Source: Caulobacteraceae bacterium
GTDB taxonomy: Bacteria > Pseudomonadota > Alphaproteobacteria > Caulobacterales > Caulobacteraceae
Reading direction: 5' to 3'
Assembly: GCA_004144935.1 (NCBI GenBank)
Contig: SDZP01000108.1
Span: 1-10,020 of the forward strand
DNA length: 10,020 nt
The translations under genes were made by a program, and so were the position numbers. This document shows, in pieces, positions 1 through 6,344 of this stretch. The notes beneath the pieces were generated by a model. That model ran no database searches and was not told the DNA's origin. It saw only the letters and a program-made list of their open reading frames with translations. Numbering within the stretch: position 1 is the first letter of the stretch; the number at the start of each line of letters is the position of its first letter.

Positions 1-11
1 ACAAATGGAGA

Positions 12-45
12 CGCGCCGGACCTCGGGTCCGGCGCGTTTTCTTTT
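12..45 (+). terminator. Strong intrinsic terminator at the left edge
   Basis: An 11-bp perfect stem (CGCGCCGGACC at 12-22 pairing with 26-36) closes a three-base TCG loop. It is followed at once by a T-rich tract, TTTTCTTTT (37-45). This is a textbook rho-independent terminator for a plus-strand unit whose gene lies off the left edge. The short A-rich stretch just before the stem would fit the end of a short gene or RNA gene, but nothing in the window identifies it. It also insulates the next gene from read-through. Confidence 0.9.
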
Positions 46-206
46 GGCCGACACGGGTATCCGGCAAAAGTTGCGATAGTTTAACTGGTGCGGGCGCAGA
101 GTTGCCCTAGAGGCTAATCTTGTCTGAAGCGAAGCCCGCCGGCTTCTCTTGGCCAGACTGCCTTTCCATCGGCCGCCAGACGGTGTCCGGTCTGCCGCGA
201 GCCAGA

Positions 207-659
207 ATGTCACAGTATCTGCCTTTCCTGATCGTCTGGCTGGCAGTGCTGGCGATGTTCGTCTTCGCCATCCTCAAGGGCGGGACCGCCGAGCGCTACG
301 CCGCCACCCTGGTGGTCCTGGGCGCCCTCTATGGCTTTGGCGTCGGTCGGCTGCTCGGCAGCGAGATGCGCACCCTGGCGCTGTTGCTGGGCGATTTCCT
401 GCTGGCCATGGGCTTCCTGACCCTCGCGGTCCGTTACGCCAGCCTCTGGCTCGGCGGCGCCATGCTGCTGCAGGCGGTGCAGTTCACCCTGCACGCCTGG
501 TACATGCTGGGCGAGCGCCGGCCCGACATGTTCCATGTCATCGTCAACAATGCCGACACCGTCGGCATCCTACTATGCATCGTCCTGGGCACCGCAACCG
601 CCTGGCGCCGCCGAAGCGAGAGCCAGGCTGCAGCGGCCGTGGCCGCCGGCCCGCCCTAG
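207..659 (+). CDS. Small multi-pass membrane protein of unknown function
   Basis: A 150-residue hydrophobic protein with about five predicted membrane helices: one right after the start (LPFLIVWLAVLAMFVFAIL), one around LVVLGALYGFGVG, two in the middle (LALLLGDFLLAMGFLTLA, then WLGGAMLLQAVQFTL), and one near the C-terminus (VGILLCIVLGTA). A basic WRRR cap and an Ala-rich tail follow. I do not recognise the family, so no function is given. The frame stays open upstream to a TTG at 120 that has AGAGG six bases before it, which would add 29 residues. I prefer ATG 207 because 120-206 has clearly lower third-position GC than the rest and the first helix starts right after 207. The weak point is that no convincing ribosome-binding site precedes 207. 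The gene converges on the exporter gene, and their stops overlap in CTAG. Confidence 0.7.
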   Translation: MSQYLPFLIVWLAVLAMFVFAILKGGTAERYAATLVVLGALYGFGVGRLLGSEMRTLALLLGDFLLAMGFLTLAVRYASLWLGGAMLLQAVQFTLHAWYMLGERRPDMFHVIVNNADTVGILLCIVLGTATAWRRRSESQAAAAVAAGPP

Positions 660-1579
660 GCTGCCTTGACCGTCGACCGCCAGGTCGTCAGCCCCACCCC
701 CAGCAGGATCAGGCCGAGGGCCGCGAAGGCGCTCAACCCCGGCCGCTCGCCCATCAGCGCCACGCCCAGCGCGGTCGCCCACAGGGGCGCCAGGTAGATG
801 GACATGCTCATGAACACCGGCCCGCGCCGCTGGACCAGCCAGACGTAACCGACGCTGCCCAGCGCCGTGGAGAAGACGCCAAGGGCGGTGACCGCCGCCA
901 GGGCCTTCAACGACGGCAGCGGCGGGAGCGGCGTGGTCGCCAGGGCCCCGACCACGGCGAACACCAGGCCGGTCAGCACCATCAGCAAGGCGCCGGCGGT
1001 CGAACTGAGGCGCGGCGCCTTGCGGGTGATGATGTTGGACACCGCATACATCAGCCCGCCGAGGATGGCCGCGCCGAGCGCCAGCCCCTCGACCGCACCC
1101 CCCGCCATCGCCCTGGGCAGGACCAGCACCACCAGGCCGACAAACCCCAGCGCCACGCCGATGCCCCGGCGCAGACTGAGCCGCTCCTCGGCCAGCAGCA
1201 CGTGGGCCAGGGCGGCGGTGAACAGCGGCGAGGAGCCGTTGCAGATGGCGTTGACGGCGCTCGGCAGGCCCTGGGCCGCAAAGGCGAACAGGAAGAAGGG
1301 CGCGGCCAGGCCGACCAGCCCGAGCGCCGAGTACCAGGCCCAGGCGGCGTCCGGCCGGGGCCGCAGCCGCGGCAGCCGCTCGCCCCGGGCCGCGCAGATC
1401 AGGCTGAGCACCAGGGTCGCCACCCCCATCCGCAGGACCGTGTTCCAGGCCGGCGGAATCTCCGCGACGGCAATCTTCAGCGCCGCGAAGGCAGAGCCCC
1501 AGGCGACCACCAGGGCGGCCAGCACCAGCCAGTCGACGATCGGGGCCTGAAGGCGTGAAGAGGCGGCGCGGAGGGTCAT
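656..1579 (-). CDS. EamA/DMT-family transporter
   Basis: A 307-residue inner-membrane protein of the drug/metabolite transporter superfamily, with two EamA repeats and about ten helices. Visible signatures are the first-helix segment VAWGSAFAALKIAV, the motif SAVNAICNGSSPLFTAALAH near the end of repeat 1, the repeat-1 end IGVALGFVGLVVLVLP, and in repeat 2 SIYLAPLWATALGVALMGE followed by a final GLILLGVGLTT helix. Such proteins usually export amino acids or other small metabolites. The substrate cannot be read from sequence, although the divergent serine genes make an amino-acid-related role conceivable. The ATG at 1579 is chosen because the family's first helix begins about 16 residues later. 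No Shine-Dalgarno precedes it, but a TATCAC box (1593-1588 on this strand) ends eight bases before the ATG, which would fit a leaderless or nearly leaderless transcript. The frame stays open upstream, but that stretch is basic and lacks membrane character. Confidence 0.88.
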   Translation of the reverse strand: MTLRAASSRLQAPIVDWLVLAALVVAWGSAFAALKIAVAEIPPAWNTVLRMGVATLVLSLICAARGERLPRLRPRPDAAWAWYSALGLVGLAAPFFLFAFAAQGLPSAVNAICNGSSPLFTAALAHVLLAEERLSLRRGIGVALGFVGLVVLVLPRAMAGGAVEGLALGAAILGGLMYAVSNIITRKAPRLSSTAGALLMVLTGLVFAVVGALATTPLPPLPSLKALAAVTALGVFSTALGSVGYVWLVQRRGPVFMSMSIYLAPLWATALGVALMGERPGLSAFAALGLILLGVGLTTWRSTVKAA

Positions 1580-1716
1580 GGCGAGGGGTGATAGGCAGCG
1601 TCGCGGAGGTTGTCGTCTCAATCCCTGTTTCGCATCGTGTGCGGGGCGCTGAACCCACCAGAAGAAAATCTCCGCTTGCCGCGCCGCACAAATTCCTGTC
1701 TGTGAGCGGCGGGCCA

Positions 1717-1757
1717 GGCCTCCCCAACGAGGCCCAGTCCATCTGTGAGGATGGGAG
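1717..1757 (+). ncRNA. serC RNA motif (two-hairpin 5' leader of serC)
   Basis: Two tandem hairpins lie immediately upstream of the serC start. Hairpin 1 pairs GGCCTC (1717-1722) with GAGGCC (1729-1734) around a CCCAAC loop. After a CAGT linker, hairpin 2 pairs CCATC (1739-1743) with GATGG (1750-1754) around TGTGAG. The serC Shine-Dalgarno (GGGAG, 1753-1757) overlaps the 3' arm of hairpin 2, so folding would partly hide it. Known: a serC motif of two hairpins before serC-serA operons was described by comparative genomics in alphaproteobacteria, with no proven ligand. Architecture, position and downstream genes all agree. Inferred: control is at translation initiation, by folding versus ribosome binding. 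Confidence 0.8.
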
Positions 1758-1765
1758 ACATCGCA

Positions 1766-2941
1766 ATGACTACGACCCCGGCCATGCCCGGAGTGCGCGC
1801 CGCGCGCCCTGAATTTTCGTCCGGCCCCTGCGCCAAGCGCCCCGGATGGACCCCCGAAAACCTGAAGGACGCCGTGCTCGGCCGCTCGCATCGCGGCAAG
1901 CCCGGCAAGGCGGCGCTCAAACGCGCCATCGACCAGACCCGCGAAACCCTCGAGGTTCCAGAGGGCTACCTGATCGGCATCGTCCCCGGCTCCGACACCG
2001 GCGCCGTCGAGATGGCCCTATGGTCGCTGCTGGGCCCGCGTCCGGTGCAGCTCCTGGCTTTCGAGAGCTTCGGCAAGGACTGGGTGACCGACGTCACCAA
2101 GCAGCTGAAGCTGCCCGACGTCGAGGTGCTCGACGCCCCCTACGGCCTGCTGCCGGACCTCAGCAAGGTCCGTCCCGACGCCGACCTGGTCTTCACCTGG
2201 AACGGCACCACCTCCGGCGTGCGCGTTCCGAACGGCGACTTCATCGCCGCGGACCGCACCGGCCTGACCATCTGCGACGCCACCAGCGCCGCCTTCGCCC
2301 AGGCCCTCGACTGGGCCAAGCTCGATGTCGTGACCTACAGCTGGCAGAAGGCGCTCGGCGGGGAGGCCGCCCACGGCGTCCTCATCCTGTCCCCCCGCGC
2401 CGTGGAGCGGCTGGAAAGTCACACCCCCGCCTGGCCGATGCCCAAGCTGTTCCGCATGACCAAGGCGGGCAAGATCAACGCCGAGATCTTCGAAGGCGCG
2501 ACGATCAACACCCCCTCCATGCTCTGCGTCGAGGACTACCTGGACGCCCTGGCCTGGTCGAAGGCGGTCGGCGGCCTCAAGGGCCTCAACGCCCGCGCCG
2601 ACGCCAACTTCGCGGCCCTGGCCGCCTGGGTGGAGAGAACCGCCTGGGTCGATTTCCTGGCGGTCGATCCGGCCACCCGGTCCAACACATCCGTCTGCCT
2701 GAAGGTCGTCGATCCCAGGATCGCCGCCCTCCCCGCCGACGCCCAGGCCGACTTCGCCAAGAAGCTGGCAGGCGTGCTGGAGAAGGAAAAGGCCGCCTAC
2801 GACATCGGTGGCTACCGCGACGCCCCGGCCGGCCTTCGCATCTGGTGCGGCTGCACCATCGAGACCGCCGACATCGAGGCCCTGACCCCCTGGCTGGACT
2901 GGGCCTTCGCCTCCGTCTCCGCCGACCTCGCCTCGGCCTGA
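1766..2941 (+). CDS. serC: Phosphoserine aminotransferase SerC
   Basis: A cytosolic PLP enzyme of the class V aminotransferase fold. It converts 3-phosphohydroxypyruvate plus glutamate to O-phosphoserine plus 2-oxoglutarate, and in many bacteria it also serves PLP synthesis. The 391 residues open with [15 protein letters not shown], the usual N-terminal substrate-loop region of the alphaproteobacterial subtype, followed by [20 protein letters not shown] and [17 protein letters not shown]. The PLP lysine is most likely Lys195, in [15 protein letters not shown], with [11 protein letters not shown] just before it. A C-terminal small domain contains [12 protein letters not shown] 1766 is chosen over in-frame ATG 1751 and GTG 1745 because GGGAG lies eight bases upstream of it and the earlier codons fall inside the leader hairpin. 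It is first in an operon with serA (40-bp gap) and is probably controlled by the leader RNA. Confidence 0.95.
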   Translation: MTTTPAMPGVRAARPEFSSGPCAKRPGWTPENLKDAVLGRSHRGKPGKAALKRAIDQTRETLEVPEGYLIGIVPGSDTGAVEMALWSLLGPRPVQLLAFESFGKDWVTDVTKQLKLPDVEVLDAPYGLLPDLSKVRPDADLVFTWNGTTSGVRVPNGDFIAADRTGLTICDATSAAFAQALDWAKLDVVTYSWQKALGGEAAHGVLILSPRAVERLESHTPAWPMPKLFRMTKAGKINAEIFEGATINTPSMLCVEDYLDALAWSKAVGGLKGLNARADANFAALAAWVERTAWVDFLAVDPATRSNTSVCLKVVDPRIAALPADAQADFAKKLAGVLEKEKAAYDIGGYRDAPAGLRIWCGCTIETADIEALTPWLDWAFASVSADLASA

Positions 2942-2981
2942 ACCCAACTTTTCATTTCAATACGCACACGAGGAGGCGCCC

Positions 2982-4556
2982 ATGCCCCGCGTTCTGATCG
3001 CCGATAAACTGTCGCCCGCCGCAGTCGAGATCTTCGCCAAGCGCGGGGTCCAGGCCGACGTCATCACCGGCCTCTCGAAAGAGGAACTGCTCAAGATCAT
3101 CGGCGACTACGACGGCCTCGCCGTCCGCAGCGCCACCAAAGCCGACAAGGATGTGCTGGCCGCCGCCGGCAAGATGAAGGTCATCGGCCGGGCCGGCATC
3201 GGGGTCGACAACGTCGACATCCCGGCCGCCACGGCCAAGGGCATCGTGGTGATGAACACCCCGTTCGGCAACTCGATCACCACCGCCGAACACGCCATCG
3301 CCATGATGTTCGCCCTGGCCCGCGAACTGCCGGCCGCCGACGCCTCGACCCAGGCCGGCAAGTGGGAAAAGAACCGCTTCATGGGCGTCGAGCTGTTCAA
3401 CAAGACGCTGGGCCTGATCGGCTGCGGCAACATCGGTAGCCTGGTGGCCGAGCGGGCCCTCGGCCTGAAGATGAAGGTCATCGCCTACGACCCCTTCCTG
3501 TCGGCCGAACGGGCCGTCGAACTGGGCGTCGAGAAGGTCGAGATCGACGAGCTGATCGAGCGGGCCGAATTCATCACCCTGCACACCCCGCTGACCGACA
3601 AGACCCGCAACATCCTGTCGGCGGAAGCCCTGGCCAGGACCCGCAAGGGCGTGCGGATCATCAACTGCGCCCGCGGCGGCCTGGTCGACGAAGCCGCCCT
3701 GCGCGCCGGCCTCGACTCCGGACACATCGGCGGCGCCGCCTTCGACGTCTTCGTCACCGAGCCGGCCACCGACAACGCCCTGTTCGGGGCGCCCAACTTC
3801 ATCGCCACCCCCCACCTGGGCGCCAGCACCGCCGAGGCCCAGGAGAACGTGGCCCTGCAGGTGGCCGAACAGATCAGCGACTACCTGCTGACCGGGGCGA
3901 TCACCAACGCCCTCAACAGCCCCTCGATCACCGCCGACGAGGCGCCCAAGCTGAAGCCGTTCGTCGCCCTGGCCGAGAAGCTGGGCCTGTTCGCCGGCCA
4001 GATGATGGACCCGGGCCTGAAGGCGATCGAGGTCGCCTACATCGGCGAGGTCGCCAAGCTGAACGTCAAGCCGATGACCGCCGCCGCCCTCGCCGGCGTG
4101 CTGCGTCCGATGCTGGCCGAGATCAACATGGTCAGCGCCCCGGCGATCGCCAAGGAGCGCGGCGTCACCGTCTCGGAGAACCGCCAGGAGCTGTCGCCGG
4201 TCTATGACAGCCTGATCCGCATCACCATCACCACCGACGAGGGGGAGAAGTCCTTCGCAGGGGCGGTGATCGGCGGCATCCCCCGCATCGTCGAGGTCAA
4301 GGGCATGGAGTTGGACGCCCCGTTCGGCACGGCCATGCTCTACGTCAACAACCTCGACAAGCCGGGCTTCATCGGCGCGCTGGGCGGCATGCTGGGCGAG
4401 GCGGCGGTCAACATCGCCACCTTCAACCTCGGCCGCGTCGGGGCCGGGGATGACGCCATCGCCCTGGTCGGGGTGGATCAGGCGCCGGACGGCGACCTTC
4501 TCGCCCGCATCCAGGCCCTGCCGCACGTGAAGGAAGTCCGGGCGCTGGTGTTTTAA
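2982..4556 (+). CDS. serA: D-3-phosphoglycerate dehydrogenase SerA (long, type 1)
   Basis: This enzyme catalyses the first step of serine synthesis, NAD-dependent oxidation of 3-phosphoglycerate to 3-phosphohydroxypyruvate. At 524 residues it has the full type 1 layout: a substrate domain split around a Rossmann domain, an intervening ASB domain (roughly 318-440) and a C-terminal ACT domain (roughly 450-524). The nucleotide loop GCGNIG is at 147-152. The catalytic set is Arg231 (NCARGG), Glu260 (TEPATD) and His278 (TPHLGAST). In the ACT domain, Asp459 and Asn477 match serine-contacting positions known in the mycobacterial enzyme, but Asn457 stands where that enzyme has Tyr, so serine feedback is plausible but unproven. 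AGGAGG (2971-2976) lies five bases before the ATG, the strongest ribosome-binding site in the window. It is co-transcribed with serC, and the stop is followed at once by an inverted repeat. Confidence 0.96.
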   Translation: MPRVLIADKLSPAAVEIFAKRGVQADVITGLSKEELLKIIGDYDGLAVRSATKADKDVLAAAGKMKVIGRAGIGVDNVDIPAATAKGIVVMNTPFGNSITTAEHAIAMMFALARELPAADASTQAGKWEKNRFMGVELFNKTLGLIGCGNIGSLVAERALGLKMKVIAYDPFLSAERAVELGVEKVEIDELIERAEFITLHTPLTDKTRNILSAEALARTRKGVRIINCARGGLVDEAALRAGLDSGHIGGAAFDVFVTEPATDNALFGAPNFIATPHLGASTAEAQENVALQVAEQISDYLLTGAITNALNSPSITADEAPKLKPFVALAEKLGLFAGQMMDPGLKAIEVAYIGEVAKLNVKPMTAAALAGVLRPMLAEINMVSAPAIAKERGVTVSENRQELSPVYDSLIRITITTDEGEKSFAGAVIGGIPRIVEVKGMELDAPFGTAMLYVNNLDKPGFIGALGGMLGEAAVNIATFNLGRVGAGDDAIALVGVDQAPDGDLLARIQALPHVKEVRALVF

Positions 4557-4557
4557 G

Positions 4558-4720
4558 AAAAGCTCCCTTTCCCCTCGATGGGGGAAGAGTTGGGGTTGGG
4601 GGTGCGCGCGCCGGCTTTGGAGCGAAGGTTAAGAGGGCGAGGACAGCTCAAGTGCCCTTCCACAAGCACCGAGCGTACACCCCCACCCAACCCTCCCCCT
4701 CGAGGGGGAGGGCTTTCCTT
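4558..4720. repeat. REP/BIME-like composite inverted repeat
   Basis: Two copies of a roughly 50-bp unit face each other around a spacer of about 60 bases. The left copy (4558-4610) holds an imperfect palindrome (TTCCCC at 4569-4574 with GGGGAA at 4581-4586), then GTTGGGGTTGGGGGTGCGCGC. The right copy, read in reverse complement, has the same order. It holds a perfect 22-bp palindrome at 4691-4712 (each arm CCCTCCCCCTC), flanked by the complement of GGGTTGGGTGGGGGTGTACGC. Intergenic palindromes with a CCCTC...GAGGG core and an adjacent GTTGGGG tail recur in many proteobacterial genomes. The paired inverted layout resembles a BIME, and the outer arms could fold into one long cruciform. It starts two bases after the serA stop and may end or stabilise the serC-serA transcript. 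No transposase is nearby. Confidence 0.8.
4691..4719 (+). terminator. Possible terminator for serC-serA within the repeat
   Basis: The perfect 22-bp GC-rich palindrome (4691-4712) is followed by CTTTCCT. As RNA it would form a very stable hairpin followed by a modest U-rich run. That is weaker than the left-edge terminator because the tract is broken by cytosines. It is the only terminator-like structure between serA and the permease gene. The assignment is tentative, since the palindrome is primarily part of the repeat. Confidence 0.4.
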
Positions 4721-4772
4721 AGGCAGGTAGACCAAATCAAAGCTGCGCCGCCTTGGACGGTAGCGCCGCCGC

Positions 4773-4801
4773 TTGACGCTCGGGCGGCGGATGGCCCTAC
4801 T
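4773..4801 (+). promoter_or_regulatory. Candidate promoter of the purine permease gene
   Basis: TTGACG (4773-4778, continuing to TTGACGC, the Caulobacter-type -35 core) is followed after 17 bases by CCTACT (4796-4801), a modest -10. Transcription would begin near 4807, leaving a leader of about 14 bases that contains the Shine-Dalgarno. The -35 is excellent and the -10 mediocre. If this promoter is the real one, the SD hairpin entered separately would be only partly transcribed, so the two models compete. Confidence 0.4.
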
Positions 4802-4818
4802 CCCTTACGGGAGGGCCA
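4792..4818 (+). promoter_or_regulatory. Hairpin enclosing the permease ribosome-binding site
   Basis: TGGCCC (4792-4797) pairs with GGGCCA (4813-4818), and TCCC (4801-4804) pairs with GGGA (4809-4812). There is a three-base bulge (TAC) and a TTAC loop. The whole Shine-Dalgarno GGGAGGG (4809-4815) lies in the 3' strand, and the ATG follows the helix by two bases. In a transcript starting further upstream this would strongly limit translation. I do not recognise it as a named riboswitch. Confidence 0.45.
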
Positions 4819-4820
4819 CC

Positions 4821-6194
4821 ATGATCAGCCGTTTCTTCCGCCTGGCGGAGAACAACACCAGCGTCCGCACCGAGGTGCTGGCCGGTGTCACCAGCTTCCT
4901 GACCATGGCCTACATCATCCTGGTCAACCCCGGCATCCTAAGCCAGGCGGGCATGCCGGCCGCCGCCGTGGTCGTCGCCACCTGTCTGGCCGCCGGCATC
5001 GGCTCCATCCTGATGGGGCTGATCGCCAACTACCCGATCGCGCTGGCCCCCGGCATGGGGCTGAACGCCTACTTCACCTACACCGTGGTGCTCGGCATGG
5101 GCCTGCCCTGGCAGACGGCGCTGGGCGCGGTCTTCATCTCCGGCGCCGCCTTCCTGATCATGACCCTGGCCGGGCTGCGGCAGCTGATCATCGGGGCCAT
5201 TCCCCGCCCGCTGTTCGCCTCCATCGCCGCCGGCATCGGCCTGTTCATCGCCTTCATCGGCCTGAAGAACGCCGGCATCGTCGTCGCCAACCCGGCCACC
5301 ACCGTGGCGCTCGGCGACCTGACCGCGCCCGCCGCCCTGGTCGCCCTGCTGGGCCTGGCCGTCATCGCCCTGCTGCAGGTCTGGGGCGCGCGCGCCGCCA
5401 TCCTGATCGGCATCGTGGTCGCCAGCCTGGTCGGCTGGCTGGTCGGGCTGGTGGTCTTCAAGGTCGAGCCCATCGACCCGGCCGCCCTGACCGCGACGAT
5501 GTTCAAGGCCGACGTGCCCGCCGCCCTCGGCTTGGGCCCAAATGGCAAGGGGCTCAGCCTCGGCCTGGTCGAGATCCTCTTCGTCTTCCTGTTCGTCGAC
5601 CTGTTCGACAACCTCGGCACCCTGGTCGCCGTCTCCAAGCGGGCGAGCCTGGTCGAGCCGGACGGCTCCATCCCGCGCCTGAACCGGATCTTCGTCTCCG
5701 ACAGCCTGGCCACCATGGTCGGCGCCGCCGCCGGCACCAGCACCACGGTCAGCTACATCGAGAGCGCCGCCGGGGTCTCGGTCGGCGGCCGCACCGGGCT
5801 GACCGCCGTGGTCACCGGCCTGCTCTTCCTGGCGGCCATCGCCTTCGCGCCCTTCGCCAGCGCCATCCCCGCCGCCGCCACGGCCCCGGCCCTGATCCTG
5901 GTCGGGGCGTTGATGATGGCCCCGCTGGCCGAGTCCGACTGGACCGACCCGCAGGTCGCCATCCCCGCCTTCCTGACCCTGATCATGATCCCCCTGACCT
6001 TCTCGATCGCCAACGGGCTGGCCATGGGCATCGTCAGCTTCGCCGTCCTGAAGATCGTCCGGCCCCGGCCGGCCGCGTCGCCGGCGCCGGGCCTCCTTGG
6101 TCGCCGCCTGCTGGGCATCAGCCTCGGCGACCTCTTCCTTTACGCCCTGGCGGTGCTGTGCGTGGCGCGGTTCGTCTGGCTGGGCGGGGAATAG
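4821..6194 (+). CDS. NCS2-family purine permease, AzgA type
   Basis: An inner-membrane nucleobase carrier of the nucleobase-cation symporter-2 family, AzgA branch. Relatives such as E. coli AdeQ/PurP and GhxP/GhxQ take up adenine, or guanine and hypoxanthine, with protons. The 457 residues fit the usual 430-480 and give about 13-14 helices. Signatures in order: TSFLTMAYIILVNPGIL, GMGLNAYF (78-85), the transport motif DLFDNLGTLV starting at Asp260, and GTSTTVSYIESAAG (305 onward, with Glu314) leading into GGRTGLTAVVTGLLF. The DLFD motif more commonly continues with Thr; Asn264 here is a small deviation. Which purine is carried cannot be decided from sequence. ATG 4821 has GGAGGG five bases upstream and is followed by the usual short amphipathic start. 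The frame stays open to TTG 4773, but that triplet fits better as a -35 box. It is monocistronic, with a tRNA gene next. Confidence 0.93.
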   Translation: MISRFFRLAENNTSVRTEVLAGVTSFLTMAYIILVNPGILSQAGMPAAAVVVATCLAAGIGSILMGLIANYPIALAPGMGLNAYFTYTVVLGMGLPWQTALGAVFISGAAFLIMTLAGLRQLIIGAIPRPLFASIAAGIGLFIAFIGLKNAGIVVANPATTVALGDLTAPAALVALLGLAVIALLQVWGARAAILIGIVVASLVGWLVGLVVFKVEPIDPAALTATMFKADVPAALGLGPNGKGLSLGLVEILFVFLFVDLFDNLGTLVAVSKRASLVEPDGSIPRLNRIFVSDSLATMVGAAAGTSTTVSYIESAAGVSVGGRTGLTAVVTGLLFLAAIAFAPFASAIPAAATAPALILVGALMMAPLAESDWTDPQVAIPAFLTLIMIPLTFSIANGLAMGIVSFAVLKIVRPRPAASPAPGLLGRRLLGISLGDLFLYALAVLCVARFVWLGGE

Positions 6195-6198
6195 CCGT

Positions 6199-6227
6199 TT
6201 GCGCGACCCCGGCCTTTCGGCTACAGA
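6199..6227 (+). promoter_or_regulatory. Promoter of the tRNA-Arg gene
   Basis: TTGCGC (6199-6204) and TACAGA (6222-6227) are separated by exactly 17 bases. In Caulobacter terms this is TTGCGCG-N14-GCTACAGA, close to the housekeeping consensus TTGACGS-N10-14-GCTANAWC. Transcription would start near 6234, about ten bases before the mature tRNA 5' end. It begins just after the permease stop. Confidence 0.65.
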
Positions 6228-6244
6228 ACCGCTCCCTGATCAAG

Positions 6245-6321
<77 letters not shown>

Positions 6322-6344
6322 GTCTCCAGGATTAGCGACAGCCC

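Noticed and set aside
149..1558. A 469-codon plus-strand open frame spanning the small membrane protein and the exporter gene
   Set aside because: It crosses two convergent genes in other frames and encodes an Arg/Gln/Pro-rich sequence without structure, as expected of a GC-rich shadow.
1639..1689. Long-range pairing between GTGCGGGGCGC (1639-1649) and GCGCCGCAC (1681-1689) upstream of the serC leader
   Set aside because: The match is imperfect, with two extra G bases, and the 31-base loop and GC-rich setting make chance pairing likely. It is not part of the recognised two-hairpin motif.
1676..1704. TTGCCG (1676-1681) as -35 of a serC promoter
   Set aside because: The hexamer at 17 bases (1699-1704, TCTGTG) is a poor -10 and no other box fits, so the serC promoter cannot be placed from sequence alone.
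2952..4526. A 524-codon minus-strand open frame opposite serA
   Set aside because: It is a shadow of serA caused by high third-position GC. Its composition is Gly/Asp/Gln/Val/Leu-rich with no family signature, while serA has all catalytic residues.
4553..4735. A 60-residue minus-strand open frame with a Pro/Gly-rich product
   Set aside because: It is composed almost entirely of the two repeat arms. Such products (PSPIEGxGS, PPRGGG types) are typical translations of intergenic palindromes, not proteins.
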